Assembly: GCA_030671985.1 (NCBI GenBank)
Contig: DAOVHI010000005.1
Location: forward strand, 1 to 19,928
DNA from: JAHJDO01 sp030671985 [NCBI: bacterium]
Lineage (GTDB): Bacteria; JAHJDO01
Direction of reading: 5' to 3'
Length of the DNA: 19,928 nt
The notes beneath the pieces are model-generated. The model ran no database searches. It was given only the letters and a program-made list of their open reading frames with translations, and was not told the origin of the DNA. Position numbers and translations under genes: made by a program. How positions within the stretch are numbered: the first letter of the stretch is position 1; every line of letters starts with the position of its first letter. This document shows, piece by piece, positions 1 to 7,144 of this stretch.

Positions 1-1
1 T

Positions 2-799
2 GAAAAAACCGTTCAAAAGATAGATGAAGTGTATGAATTCTTAGTAGATTTAGCCGCGCAGGGAAAATCTGTTTTATTTGTCGGTACGAAGAGGCAAGCT
101 CAAATATCTATTGCCGAGCAGGCGGTAAGGTGTGGAGCGTATTATATGAATCAGCGTTGGCTGGGTGGTACGCTTACAAACTTTCAAACAATTCGCAATA
201 GTATAAGCCGATTGATTGAAATTGAACAAATGGAAGAAAAAGGGGAATTTGAGACACGAATTAAGAAAGAAGTCAGCAGATTAAATAAAGAAAAAGATAA
301 GCTTAATAAATATCTTAGCGGAATTAAGACAATGATCGAACTTCCTGGCGCGTTATTTATAGTGGATCCGCAAAAGGAAAAAATTGCTGTTCTGGAAGCA
401 AATAAATTGGGGATTCCTGTAGTTGCAATTATCGATACGAATTGCGACCCGGATAGAATAGATTATTCTATTCCCGGCAATGATGACGCTATTAGGTCAA
501 TCACAATATTGACTACAAAAATGGCTGATGCGATTATTGAGGGAAAAAAGAAAATTCCCAAAGAGAAAGAGGAAAAGAAAGAGAAAGCAATAGAAAAAGA
601 TATTCCTAAAGAAAAAACTGAAGAGAAAAAAATAGAGAGAAAGACAGAAAAGAAGGTAGAAAAAAAAGCAGAGAAAAAAGTCGAAGAAAAAGAAAAACCG
701 GCTAAAAAGACACCGATTAAAGAGATGAAAGATTCCGGAGAAAAGAAGGTAACTAAGGCAATCAAGAAAGTAATTATTAAAAAAAAAGACAATAAATAA
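2..799 (+). CDS. rpsB: 30S ribosomal protein S2, 5'-truncated by the window edge
   Basis: Ribosomal protein S2 is a small-subunit protein that binds 16S rRNA on the back of the 30S head/body junction. The frame is open from base 2, so the gene begins before the window; the GTG at 29 is internal. Visible hallmarks are the [19 protein letters not shown] segment, the [15 protein letters not shown] segment, and [33 protein letters not shown]. About 45 N-terminal residues appear to be missing compared with E. coli S2. The last roughly 80 residues (from about base 540) are an almost pure Lys/Glu/Ile/Thr tail, far beyond the normal S2 C-terminus and probably disordered and charged. It is followed by tsf after 15 nt, the classic rpsB-tsf operon. 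The family call is certain; the role of the tail is unknown. Confidence 0.97.
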   Translation, partial: EKTVQKIDEVYEFLVDLAAQGKSVLFVGTKRQAQISIAEQAVRCGAYYMNQRWLGGTLTNFQTIRNSISRLIEIEQMEEKGEFETRIKKEVSRLNKEKDKLNKYLSGIKTMIELPGALFIVDPQKEKIAVLEANKLGIPVVAIIDTNCDPDRIDYSIPGNDDAIRSITILTTKMADAIIEGKKKIPKEKEEKKEKAIEKDIPKEKTEEKKIERKTEKKVEKKAEKKVEEKEKPAKKTPIKEMKDSGEKKVTKAIKKVIIKKKDNK

Positions 800-814
800 A
801 GGAGTTTTTCTATA

Positions 815-1402
815 ATGGGAATAAATGCAGATTTGGTTAAAAAGTTAAGAGAATCAACGGGCATAGGTATTATGGATTGCAAGGCTGCTTTAATAGAAGC
901 AGACGGGGATTTAGAAAAGGCTACGAATGTTCTTCGTAAAAAGGGGATGGCAAGCGCAAAGAAAAGAACAGGACGGAAGGCTATGGAAGGAACCATTGCA
1001 TCCTATATACATCATGGAGATAAAATAGGCGTCTTGGTGGAGATTAACTGTGAAACTGATTTTGTTGCCAGAACAGATGAATTCAAGGACCTAGCCAGAA
1101 ATATAGCGATGCATATTGCCGCAACAAATCCCTCTTATATTTCTAAGGAAGATGTATCCAGCGATGTAATTGAAAAAGAAAGAGAAATATATAGCGAGCA
1201 AAGTAAAGGCAAACCGGAACATGCTATTGAAAAAATAGTTAATGGCAAGTTGGAGAAATTCTTTTCGCAATTCTGCCTGTTACAGCAGACGTTTATTAAA
1301 GACAGTAAATTATCTGTTAACGAATATTTAATGTCCAAAGTAGCCAAACTTGGAGAAAATATCAAGATTCGTAGATTCACTCGATATCAACTCGGAGGAT
1401 AA
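815..1402 (+). CDS. tsf: Elongation factor Ts (short form)
   Basis: EF-Ts is the nucleotide exchange factor that recycles EF-Tu-GDP to EF-Tu-GTP in the cytoplasm. The N-terminal UBA-like domain reads [20 protein letters not shown] (residues 7-26). The core carries the EF-Tu-contacting TDFVAR motif at residues 81-86. At 195 residues it is the short type, as in Thermus, lacking the larger second core subdomain of the roughly 280-residue E. coli protein. The start is supported by AAGGAG at 799-804, ten bases upstream of the ATG. It lies 15 nt after rpsB and 8 nt before pyrH, so it is almost certainly co-transcribed with both. Confidence 0.97.
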   Translation: MGINADLVKKLRESTGIGIMDCKAALIEADGDLEKATNVLRKKGMASAKKRTGRKAMEGTIASYIHHGDKIGVLVEINCETDFVARTDEFKDLARNIAMHIAATNPSYISKEDVSSDVIEKEREIYSEQSKGKPEHAIEKIVNGKLEKFFSQFCLLQQTFIKDSKLSVNEYLMSKVAKLGENIKIRRFTRYQLGG

Positions 1403-1410
1403 TCTGTCTT

Positions 1411-2133
1411 ATGAGAAAGCCCGCATATAAACGGATTTTGCTCAAATTAAGCGGAGAGGCTCTCAAGGGCAAGAGAGGTTTTGGCATAGACTATGAGCAA
1501 ACAGCTATTATTGCAGAACAAATTAATGAGATACACGCGCTTGGTGTAGAAGTTGCCATTGTGATAGGCGGCGGAAATATATTTAGAGGAATGCCTGCAA
1601 GTAAAAACGGGATGGATAGAGTTACTGCAGACTATATGGGAATGATCGCAACAATGATCAATGCATTGGCGCTTCAGGGGTCATTGGAGAATATAGGAGT
1701 AGTTACCAGAGTGCAGACTGCAATCGAAATGCAGAAATTGGCAGAGCCATATATAAGAAGAAAAGCCGTTAGACATCTTGAGAAGAAAAGAGTTGTAATT
1801 TTTGCAGGAGGAACGGGTAATCCATATTTTAGTACTGATACTGCAGCAGCCCTGCGCGCGGTGGAAATAGAAGCTGAAATAGTGCTTAAAGCGACGAAAG
1901 TTGACGGAGTATACAGCTCAGATCCCCTAACTAATAAGAAAGCAAAACGGTTTAGTTCAATTGACTATCTTGAGGTAATAACGAAGAGACTTAAAGTCAT
2001 GGATAGCACCGCTATTTCTCTTTGCATGGATAATAATTTACCAATTGTTGTCTTTAACATGGCACAAGAGGGAAATCTTAAAAAGGTTGTAATGGGCGAG
2101 AATATTGGAACTTTTGTAAAGGAGGCAAAATAG
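1411..2133 (+). CDS. pyrH: UMP kinase
   Basis: UMP kinase phosphorylates UMP to UDP with ATP in pyrimidine nucleotide synthesis, feeding RNA, CTP and UDP-sugar (including UDP-MurNAc) pools. It is of the amino-acid-kinase fold: the N-terminal LLKLSGEAL phosphate-binding segment (10-18), GGGNIFRG at 53-60, the central [20 protein letters not shown] stretch, and [13 protein letters not shown] late in the protein. The length of 240 residues is normal. CGGAGGA at 1393-1399 precedes the ATG. It is placed between tsf and frr as in most bacteria, with only one base between its stop codon and the frr start. Confidence 0.97.
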   Translation: MRKPAYKRILLKLSGEALKGKRGFGIDYEQTAIIAEQINEIHALGVEVAIVIGGGNIFRGMPASKNGMDRVTADYMGMIATMINALALQGSLENIGVVTRVQTAIEMQKLAEPYIRRKAVRHLEKKRVVIFAGGTGNPYFSTDTAAALRAVEIEAEIVLKATKVDGVYSSDPLTNKKAKRFSSIDYLEVITKRLKVMDSTAISLCMDNNLPIVVFNMAQEGNLKKVVMGENIGTFVKEAK

Positions 2134-2134
2134 A

Positions 2135-2692
2135 ATGCTAAAGCAAATTATTTCGCAGACTGAAGACAAAATGCAAAAATCCGTTGAAGCTGTAAAAGGA
2201 GAGCTGGCTACTATACGAACAGGGAGGGCATCCGCTTCCCTAGTAGAGCATATTACGGTTGACTGTTATGGCTCGCCTGCGCCGCTCAATCAGGTAGCGG
2301 GTATTTCTGTTCCCGAGGCTCAGCTTATTGTTGTCCAGCCATGGGATAAGAATATAATAGGTGATGTGCTAAAAGCAATAATGAAGGCTAATATTGGGTT
2401 AACGCCAATAAATGACGGCAAATTATTGCGCATACCTGTTCCATCTCCTACTGAAGAGCGAAGAAAAGAACTAATAAATATCGTGAAAAAGGTAGGCGAA
2501 GAAGGCAAAATATCTATAAGAGGGATACGACGGGACACTATTGCAGAAATCAAAAACCTGCAAAAGAATGGACAGGTGCCTGAAGACGATGCTTTTAGAG
2601 ACGAAGCACACGTCCAAAAAATCACTGATCAGCACATTGCTCAGATTGATGAAGTTTTGGTCCACAAGGAAAAGGCATTGCTGGAAGTTTAA
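2135..2692 (+). CDS. frr: Ribosome recycling factor
   Basis: RRF splits post-termination ribosomes together with EF-G. Diagnostic features are the LATIRTGRASASLVEHI segment at residues 24-40, the YGSPAPLNQVAGISVPEAQLIVVQPWD block, and the C-terminal RGIRRDTIAEIKN helix. The length of 185 residues matches the family exactly. A strong AAAGGAGG at 2118-2125 lies inside the end of pyrH, ten bases ahead of the ATG, so translation is likely coupled to pyrH. In many genomes the next gene is uppS; here an accessory islet of about 2.7 kb intervenes. Confidence 0.97.
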   Translation: MLKQIISQTEDKMQKSVEAVKGELATIRTGRASASLVEHITVDCYGSPAPLNQVAGISVPEAQLIVVQPWDKNIIGDVLKAIMKANIGLTPINDGKLLRIPVPSPTEERRKELINIVKKVGEEGKISIRGIRRDTIAEIKNLQKNGQVPEDDAFRDEAHVQKITDQHIAQIDEVLVHKEKALLEV

Positions 2693-2700
2693 AAAATACT

Positions 2701-3531
2701 ATGAAAGACAAGACGTTAGCCATCTTTGAGAATTTCAAAATTCGTAGACTTTATAATGAAAAAACGGAAACATGGCTTTTCTCGGTTGTAGACATTATAC
2801 AGGCGTTGATACATCAACCAGACTATCAAACAGCCAGAAAGTATTGGAATAAATTAAAAGGACGGCTCAAGAAGGAAGGCAGTGAGTCGGTGACAAATTG
2901 TCACCAACTGAAAATGAAAGCTGCAGACGGTAAAAAATATTTAACCGATGTTGCAAGTCCAGAAACCCTTCTCCGTCTCATTCAGTCTGTACCAAGTCCA
3001 AAGGCGGAACCAATTAAACTCTGGCTTGCCAAAGTCGGGTACGAGCGAATGCAGGATATGGCTGATCCTGCAAGATCACTTGATAGAGCCAGGAAAACTT
3101 GGCAAAAGTATGGGCGCAGCGAAAAATGGATTCAGCAGCGGATGATGGGGCAGGAAACCCGCAACAAGCTCACTGACTATTGGAAAGACCATGACATCAA
3201 AAAGGAAAAGGAATACGCAATATTGACCAATATTATTCATCAGGAATGGACGAACCTAACAGTAAAAAAACACAAGAACATTAAAGGCTTAAAGACCCAG
3301 AACCTGCGCGACCACATGAGCGAAGCAGAACTTATTTTTACGGCGTTAGCCGAACTTTCCACTCGACAGATAGCCGAAACAATGACAGCAACTGGAATGG
3401 AAGAGAATAAAGTTGCAGGCAAAAAAGGCGGTAGTATCGCCAAAAAAGCAAGACGGGAACTGGAAGAAAAGACAGGTAAGAAAGTTATTACCACAGATAA
3501 TTATTTGCCTCCCAAAAAAATCACACATTAA
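2701..3531 (+). CDS. BRO-N / DinD-like protein
   Basis: Residues about 6-115 look like a BRO-N domain, the DNA-binding module of baculovirus repeated ORFs and phage antirepressors: an FKIRRLYNEKTETWLFSVVDI segment, then ARKYWNKLKGRL, then PETLLRLIQSVPS. The C-terminal half matches the pattern of DNA-damage-inducible protein D (DinD): LRDHMSEAELIFTALAE at 202-218, a Gly/Ala/Lys-rich KVAGKKGGSIAKKARREL at 237-254, and GKKVITTDNYL. It is 276 residues long and appears intact. The ATG is 8 nt after frr with no good Shine-Dalgarno at normal distance, so it may depend on read-through from frr. A strong terminator follows. Such genes are widespread accessory genes of phage ancestry; the regulatory target cannot be read from sequence, and no other phage gene is nearby. 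Confidence 0.8.
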   Translation: MKDKTLAIFENFKIRRLYNEKTETWLFSVVDIIQALIHQPDYQTARKYWNKLKGRLKKEGSESVTNCHQLKMKAADGKKYLTDVASPETLLRLIQSVPSPKAEPIKLWLAKVGYERMQDMADPARSLDRARKTWQKYGRSEKWIQQRMMGQETRNKLTDYWKDHDIKKEKEYAILTNIIHQEWTNLTVKKHKNIKGLKTQNLRDHMSEAELIFTALAELSTRQIAETMTATGMEENKVAGKKGGSIAKKARRELEEKTGKKVITTDNYLPPKKITH

Positions 3532-3540
3532 GATTTATCC

Positions 3541-3720
3541 GTAGGGGCACAATATCTTGTGCCCTTTCTTTATGTCAGAAAAACATCCCCTAGTTTCGCT
3601 TGAGGCAAAACTGTTTCCTTTTGAAGGGGAATTTAGGGGAATGCGAAATTAAATTTATTGAGGTTTTGAATAATTTGGGGGAGGGTAGTGTTAAAGTGAA
3701 AGTAAATGTTCAATGATTTA
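3541..3720 (+). repeat. Long intergenic repeat, copy 1
   Basis: This is an intergenic element sharing long blocks with 10717-10948. The shared blocks are: the GTAGGGGCACAATAT hairpin plus T-run and ATGTCA; a central block of ACATCCCC, then TAGTTTCGC, then GCAAAACT and GAAGGGG; and a final 75-nt block (3646-3720) that is 61/75 identical by my hand alignment. Most differences are transitions. Weaker similarity seems to run to about 3738, right up to the next ORF. It contains no ORF of note. Confidence 0.8.
3545..3571 (+). terminator. Rho-independent terminator after the BRO/DinD-like gene
   Basis: The inverted repeat GGGCACAA-TATC-TTGTGCCC has a perfect 8-bp stem and a 4-nt loop, and is followed by TTTCTTT. 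It sits 14 nt after the stop codon. It is also the first hairpin of the long intergenic repeat and belongs to the GTAGGGGC palindrome family. Confidence 0.8.
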
Positions 3721-3738
3721 GGTTCGACATGAAAAATT

Positions 3739-4281
3739 GTGATTTTAATATATAAGTTTTTCAAATTACCCATCTATCGTCATTCATATAAAAAATATAT
3801 TAAATTGTTGGAGGTGTCTTGTAACAAATCCTACAAATCAATATCCGAAAACACAAGGATGTATGAAGAAGATAATCATCAATGGCCCTCATGGGAATTT
3901 AATGATATTATTGGCTTTGTCGATATCGGAATGGATTCTCATGATCAATTGACCGGAAATATTTTTTTAATGCGTAAGTTTCTCTCTAAAAATCATCATA
4001 AAAATTCCTATCGTAAATACAATTCTCCTTTAAAGAAACAAGAAATATATTATTTTTGTGAATTAGACCCATATAAAGTTGATTGGCACAATAATTCCTC
4101 TTACATAGAGAGCATAAATCAATTACTATCTAAAGCGGAAAGAATTATTAAAAAATTATCAAAAACAAAAAGGCATAAATGGGTATTACGAAGATTCCCA
4201 TTTTCATTAGATTGTATTAATTTTGTCAAAATGGCTTCTGAAATCCATAGAAATTTCCCAAATAAAAAATTAGTTTTGTAA
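3739..4281 (+). CDS. Unrecognised AT-rich ORF
   Basis: I do not recognise this 180-residue protein. It is rich in Lys, Asn, Ser, His and aromatic residues, has no membrane segment or signal peptide, and is predicted soluble and basic. A moderately hydrophobic centre (FNDIIGFVDIGMDSHDQLTG) is followed by a C-terminal part containing a likely amphipathic helix (INQLLSKAERIIKKLSKTKR). Base composition is clearly more AT-rich than the surrounding housekeeping genes, suggesting foreign origin. The start is doubtful: the frame opens just after a TGA at 3730, the first usable codon is GTG 3739, there is no good Shine-Dalgarno, and the first ATG is only at 3859. It could be a 5'-eroded gene. It lies between repeat copy 1 and the HEPN-like gene and may form a unit with the latter. 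Confidence 0.5.
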   Translation: MILIYKFFKLPIYRHSYKKYIKLLEVSCNKSYKSISENTRMYEEDNHQWPSWEFNDIIGFVDIGMDSHDQLTGNIFLMRKFLSKNHHKNSYRKYNSPLKKQEIYYFCELDPYKVDWHNNSSYIESINQLLSKAERIIKKLSKTKRHKWVLRRFPFSLDCINFVKMASEIHRNFPNKKLVL

Positions 4282-4352
4282 TAAAAAAAATCTGTGAGCA
4301 TGGGACAAGAAATCCAATTGTTGCTCGGCTCTCCGTACAAAGTCGTCAATTA

Positions 4353-5141
4353 ATGGAAGCCTTTTCTATAGGCGAAGAACGAACTCAGGTTGTTTGGTCA
4401 ATTCTTCACGATAAGGTTCAAATCGAACTGCTCAACTGCTACGATATCCATATACAAGTGTCGAATGAGGAGAATCGAATCATTCGTAAAATTAAGGAAA
4501 ATGGGATACAGACACAATCCAATGACCAAATTTCAACCATAGATACAATTCCAAAACTCGATGATTCGGTTAAAGCGTTTCTACATTTCGCTCATGCATC
4601 GCTTAGAGAGATAAAATCACTTATATGCTACCTTTTCGAGACCTATCCCAAGATTAAAAAAGTTAAAAACGGGAACTACGAAAATCTAAAAAATTGGATT
4701 AAGGAGACGTTCAAGGAACAAGACGAATTTACTCAATTAATTGAGGATGATTTTTCATGCTGGCTTAGTGAGCTATGGAAGAAGAGAAATACTCTTCCAC
4801 ATCCAGGTGGCTATTCAGGAAATCTTCATATATCGAATTTCACTGTAGTTCAAGATAAGGTTACAAAAGAATGGAAAGGGTTAGTGCCAACATGGCATCG
4901 TAATAATAATGCTCCTTCATCCATCACAAACGACATGATTGTGTTAATAAATAATATCCTAGAATTTTCCGAAGATGTTTTGGTCATTTGCCTGAGGAAA
5001 GTTAAAGCGATGCTTCCTATCCTGATTTACGAAATTAAAGAAGAGAACAGAGATGAAGATTGCCCGATAAGGTTGCAGGCGACACTAGATCAACAAAAAC
5101 TTATAAAAAGTTTAAAAAGGAGGGCAAATCTTTATTGCTGA
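4353..5141 (+). CDS. HEPN-like protein with an Rx4H motif
   Basis: This is a 262-residue, mainly helical soluble protein with no close family that I can name. Residues 66-150 form a helical region ending in LWKKRNTLPHPGG, where R145-N-T-L-P-H150 fits the Rx4-6H signature of HEPN domains. Many HEPN domains are metal-independent RNases in toxin-antitoxin, abortive-infection and CRISPR-linked systems, or inactive binding versions. This supports a HEPN-like call by motif only. The ATG overlaps the stop codon of a 17-codon reading frame (4300-4353) as TAATG and has no Shine-Dalgarno. The frame is open back to 4266 without any ATG, GTG or TTG, so 4353 is the first conventional start. No nucleotidyltransferase (MNT) motif is visible in the preceding gene, so a classic HEPN-MNT pair is not supported. 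Confidence 0.6.
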   Translation: MEAFSIGEERTQVVWSILHDKVQIELLNCYDIHIQVSNEENRIIRKIKENGIQTQSNDQISTIDTIPKLDDSVKAFLHFAHASLREIKSLICYLFETYPKIKKVKNGNYENLKNWIKETFKEQDEFTQLIEDDFSCWLSELWKKRNTLPHPGGYSGNLHISNFTVVQDKVTKEWKGLVPTWHRNNNAPSSITNDMIVLINNILEFSEDVLVICLRKVKAMLPILIYEIKEENRDEDCPIRLQATLDQQKLIKSLKRRANLYC

Positions 5142-5266
5142 CAAAGTACAGGCTTCAGATACACATTTTGACAAAACAAGTTGAGAAGTGCCACATAGTT
5201 CTTTAAAAAGAAACAGTTGTTAATGCTCAAAATTCGGTAACGCCACATTCTTTTAAATTAGTAAAT

Positions 5267-5308
5267 CTCCACCCATCCAGATTCTCCGGTCAAGCAGAAG
5301 GATGACAA
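5267..5308. repeat. Degenerate palindromic repeat, family B copy 1
   Basis: This segment runs from CTCCACCC through GATTCTCC and GTCAAGCAG to ATGACAA. It aligns with 12353-12391 at roughly 33 of 42 positions with one gap by hand. The hairpin is badly eroded in this copy. It is the only structured element I see in the 253-nt stretch between the HEPN-like gene and the ferredoxin, apart from a weak promoter candidate. Confidence 0.55.
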
Positions 5309-5311
5309 GAT

Positions 5312-5340
5312 TTGTAATTTGGGCAATAAAATGATAAAAG
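5312..5340 (+). promoter_or_regulatory. Candidate promoter for ferredoxin-uppS-cdsA
   Basis: A -35-like TTGTAA (5312-5317) lies 17 nt from a -10-like TAAAAG (5335-5340); each matches sigma70 consensus at 4 of 6 positions. The location, about 55 nt before the ferredoxin start, is sensible, but in AT-rich DNA such matches arise by chance. Confidence 0.3.
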
Positions 5341-5394
5341 GATTGTTGCGAAAATTACTAAACCATACGGTAAAAAACAAAGGAGAACTAGGAT

Positions 5395-5562
5395 ATGGCT
5401 TATAATATCTCAGATGAATGTGTTGGATGCGGTACGTGTGTTGACGAATGTGAAACAGGAGCAATTAAAGAGCAGGATGACAAATACAGTATTATTGCTG
5501 AGAAATGCACAGAGTGCGGTAAATGTGTGGAAGTGTGTCCTGTAGAAGCAATAGCTAAGTAA
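5395..5562 (+). CDS. Small 2[4Fe-4S] ferredoxin
   Basis: This is a 55-residue bacterial-type ferredoxin, a soluble low-potential electron carrier. Two cluster-binding motifs are present: C9-x2-C12-x2-C15-x3-C19 and C38-x2-C41-x2-C44-x3-C48-P. The second is canonical. In the first, Cys19 is followed by Glu instead of the usual Pro. The two-fold repeated structure (AYNISDECVGCG and IIAEKCTECGKC) is obvious. The start is fixed by AAGGAG at 5380-5385, nine bases ahead of the ATG. It lies 28 nt before uppS and is probably co-transcribed, although no redox partner is encoded in the window. Confidence 0.93.
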   Translation: MAYNISDECVGCGTCVDECETGAIKEQDDKYSIIAEKCTECGKCVEVCPVEAIAK

Positions 5563-5590
5563 GACAGTAACGATTAATAAGTGAAGAGTG

Positions 5591-6331
5591 ATGAGTAAAG
5601 AAGATGACGTGTTGTCAAAACTGGATTCAAAGAAGCTTCCGCAACATGTTGCCATTATAATGGACGGGAATGGCAGATGGGCAAAAAAACGCGGATTGCC
5701 GAGAGCTGCAGGTCATTTAGCAGGTGTAAAAGCTGTTAGACGCATTGTGAAAACTTCTACGAATATCGGTGTAAAATTTCTGACCTTATATGCATTTTCC
5801 ACTGAAAACTGGAAACGTCCCAGAAAAGAAGTTGACGCGATTATGTCTCTGTTTAAGATATATATTAAAAAAGAAGTGTCAACATTTAATAAAAATGATG
5901 TAAGACTTAATGTGATCGGAAATATTGGAGATTTATCAGATGATCTTCAGGAAATAATAGATAATGCGCTGAAAAAGACATCTAAAAATAAGGGGCTGAC
6001 GTTTACTTTAGCTATCAATTATGGCGGCAGGCAAGAGATTATAAATGCAGTAAAAAACATTGTAAATGACGTTGAAAAAGGTATTATAAGAAAGGATGTG
6101 AATGAAAGCATAATCAGCAAATATTTATATACCTCTGATTTGCCGGATCCGGATCTTTTAATCAGAACAAGCGGAGAGATGAGAATTAGCAATTTTTTGC
6201 TCTGGCAATTATCATACGCTGAGATCTGGGTCACGGATACATATTGGCCGGATTTTAAGCAGGCAGAGTATGTAAAAGCGATTTTGGATTACCAAAATAG
6301 ACAAAGGCGGTTTGGGAAACACAACGGATAA
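5591..6331 (+). CDS. uppS: Undecaprenyl diphosphate synthase
   Basis: This cis-prenyltransferase condenses IPP with farnesyl diphosphate to make C55-PP, the lipid carrier for peptidoglycan and surface glycans. Seen are HVAIIMDGNGRWAKKRG (catalytic Asp25 in MDGNGRW), GHLAGVKAVR at 41-50, YAFSTENWKRP, and the diphosphate-binding RTSGEMRISNFLLWQLSYAE at 192-211. The length of 246 residues is normal. A GTG directly precedes the ATG at 5591; the ATG is preferred, but the Shine-Dalgarno is weak and either could serve. The next gene, cdsA, starts 10 nt after the uppS stop, consistent with the widespread uppS-cdsA pair. Confidence 0.96.
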   Translation: MSKEDDVLSKLDSKKLPQHVAIIMDGNGRWAKKRGLPRAAGHLAGVKAVRRIVKTSTNIGVKFLTLYAFSTENWKRPRKEVDAIMSLFKIYIKKEVSTFNKNDVRLNVIGNIGDLSDDLQEIIDNALKKTSKNKGLTFTLAINYGGRQEIINAVKNIVNDVEKGIIRKDVNESIISKYLYTSDLPDPDLLIRTSGEMRISNFLLWQLSYAEIWVTDTYWPDFKQAEYVKAILDYQNRQRRFGKHNG

Positions 6332-6341
6332 GGAAGTGGTT

Positions 6342-7133
6342 ATGTTACTCACTCGAATAGCAGTTTCTGTATTTTGCATTCCTATTTTTCTTCTTTTGGC
6401 ATACAACGGAAGAATGGCATTTGCGTTATTTGTTGGAACTGTGTCTGTAGCCGCATTCTTAGAATTTGCCAATCTTGTTAAACATGTAAAAAGAGATATT
6501 CCTAAATTTGTTGGAGCTTTGGGCTGTGTATGTATGGTGTTTTCATTTTATAGAGGAGAACAAGTATTAGCTGGCGTAATTTTATTTGTTGCGCTTCTTC
6601 TGATACTGACGTTTCAGCTTCTTAAAAACGACATATCAGATTCAATAGTTATTACAGGAATAACTAGTTTTGGAATAATATATACCGGATGGTTCCTTGC
6701 GCATCTTGTTGCTCTTAGAAATCTGCCGTTAGGAAAGAAATATGTTTTTACACTGCTGGCTATTACATGGCTTACAGATTCAGGAGCTTACGCAGTCGGC
6801 ACATTATTCGGTAAACATAAATTGCCAATAAAGGCGAGTCCGAACAAGTCTTATGAAGGATTAATAGGTGCTTGTACGGGGAGTTTTGTTGGAGTTATTA
6901 TCGCGAAATTAATGTTTCTGAAGACGCTTACGGTGGTTCATATGATTGCGCTTGCAATAATAATGTTTCTTGTCGGCCAGCTTGGGGATCTAGCCGAATC
7001 ATTGCTGAAGCGTGACGCAAAAGTAAAGGATACCGATAGCAGTATCCCGGGTCATGGCGGTGTTCTGGACAGGTTTGACAGCCTGTTGTTTACGGCGCCG
7101 GCAATGTTTTATTATGTTAAATTATTCTTATAG
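6342..7133 (+). CDS. cdsA: Phosphatidate cytidylyltransferase
   Basis: CdsA converts phosphatidic acid and CTP to CDP-diacylglycerol, the branch point of phospholipid synthesis, in the inner membrane. It is a multi-pass protein with hydrophobic segments near residues 5-21, 27-44, 57-70, 76-92, 104-125, 136-156, 173-195 and 198-213. The family signature SLLKRDAKVKDTDSSIPGHG, continuing GVLDRFDS, occupies residues 220-247. TWLTDSGAYAVGTLFGKHKL is also typical. I chose ATG 6342 because AAGGAAG (6330-6336) sits just ahead; a TTG at 6312 in the same frame would overlap uppS and lacks support. In many genomes dxr and rseP follow; here dnaB follows 11 nt later. Confidence 0.95.
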   Translation: MLLTRIAVSVFCIPIFLLLAYNGRMAFALFVGTVSVAAFLEFANLVKHVKRDIPKFVGALGCVCMVFSFYRGEQVLAGVILFVALLLILTFQLLKNDISDSIVITGITSFGIIYTGWFLAHLVALRNLPLGKKYVFTLLAITWLTDSGAYAVGTLFGKHKLPIKASPNKSYEGLIGACTGSFVGVIIAKLMFLKTLTVVHMIALAIIMFLVGQLGDLAESLLKRDAKVKDTDSSIPGHGGVLDRFDSLLFTAPAMFYYVKLFL

Positions 7134-7144
7134 AGATAAAGAAG

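Noticed and set aside
463-996. Long minus-strand ORF (177 residues) rich in Phe, Ser and Ile
   Set aside because: It is the complement of the Lys/Glu-rich rpsB tail and the tsf start; low complexity and wholly inside confirmed genes.
2701-3531. Prophage remnant
   Set aside because: BRO/DinD-like genes can be phage-derived, but no integrase, terminase, capsid, lysis gene or att-like repeat is nearby.
4300-4353. 17-codon frame ahead of the HEPN-like gene as an independent gene
   Set aside because: No Shine-Dalgarno and no similarity; kept only as a possible leader in the findings.
5142-5394. Hidden small gene or RNA in the gap before the ferredoxin
   Set aside because: No frame with a start, Shine-Dalgarno and sensible product, and no tRNA-like or stable RNA fold; only the eroded repeat and a weak promoter candidate.
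6312-6341. Upstream TTG start for cdsA
   Set aside because: It would overlap uppS by 20 nt and add a hydrophilic leader without support; ATG 6342 has a proper Shine-Dalgarno and leads directly into the first membrane helix.
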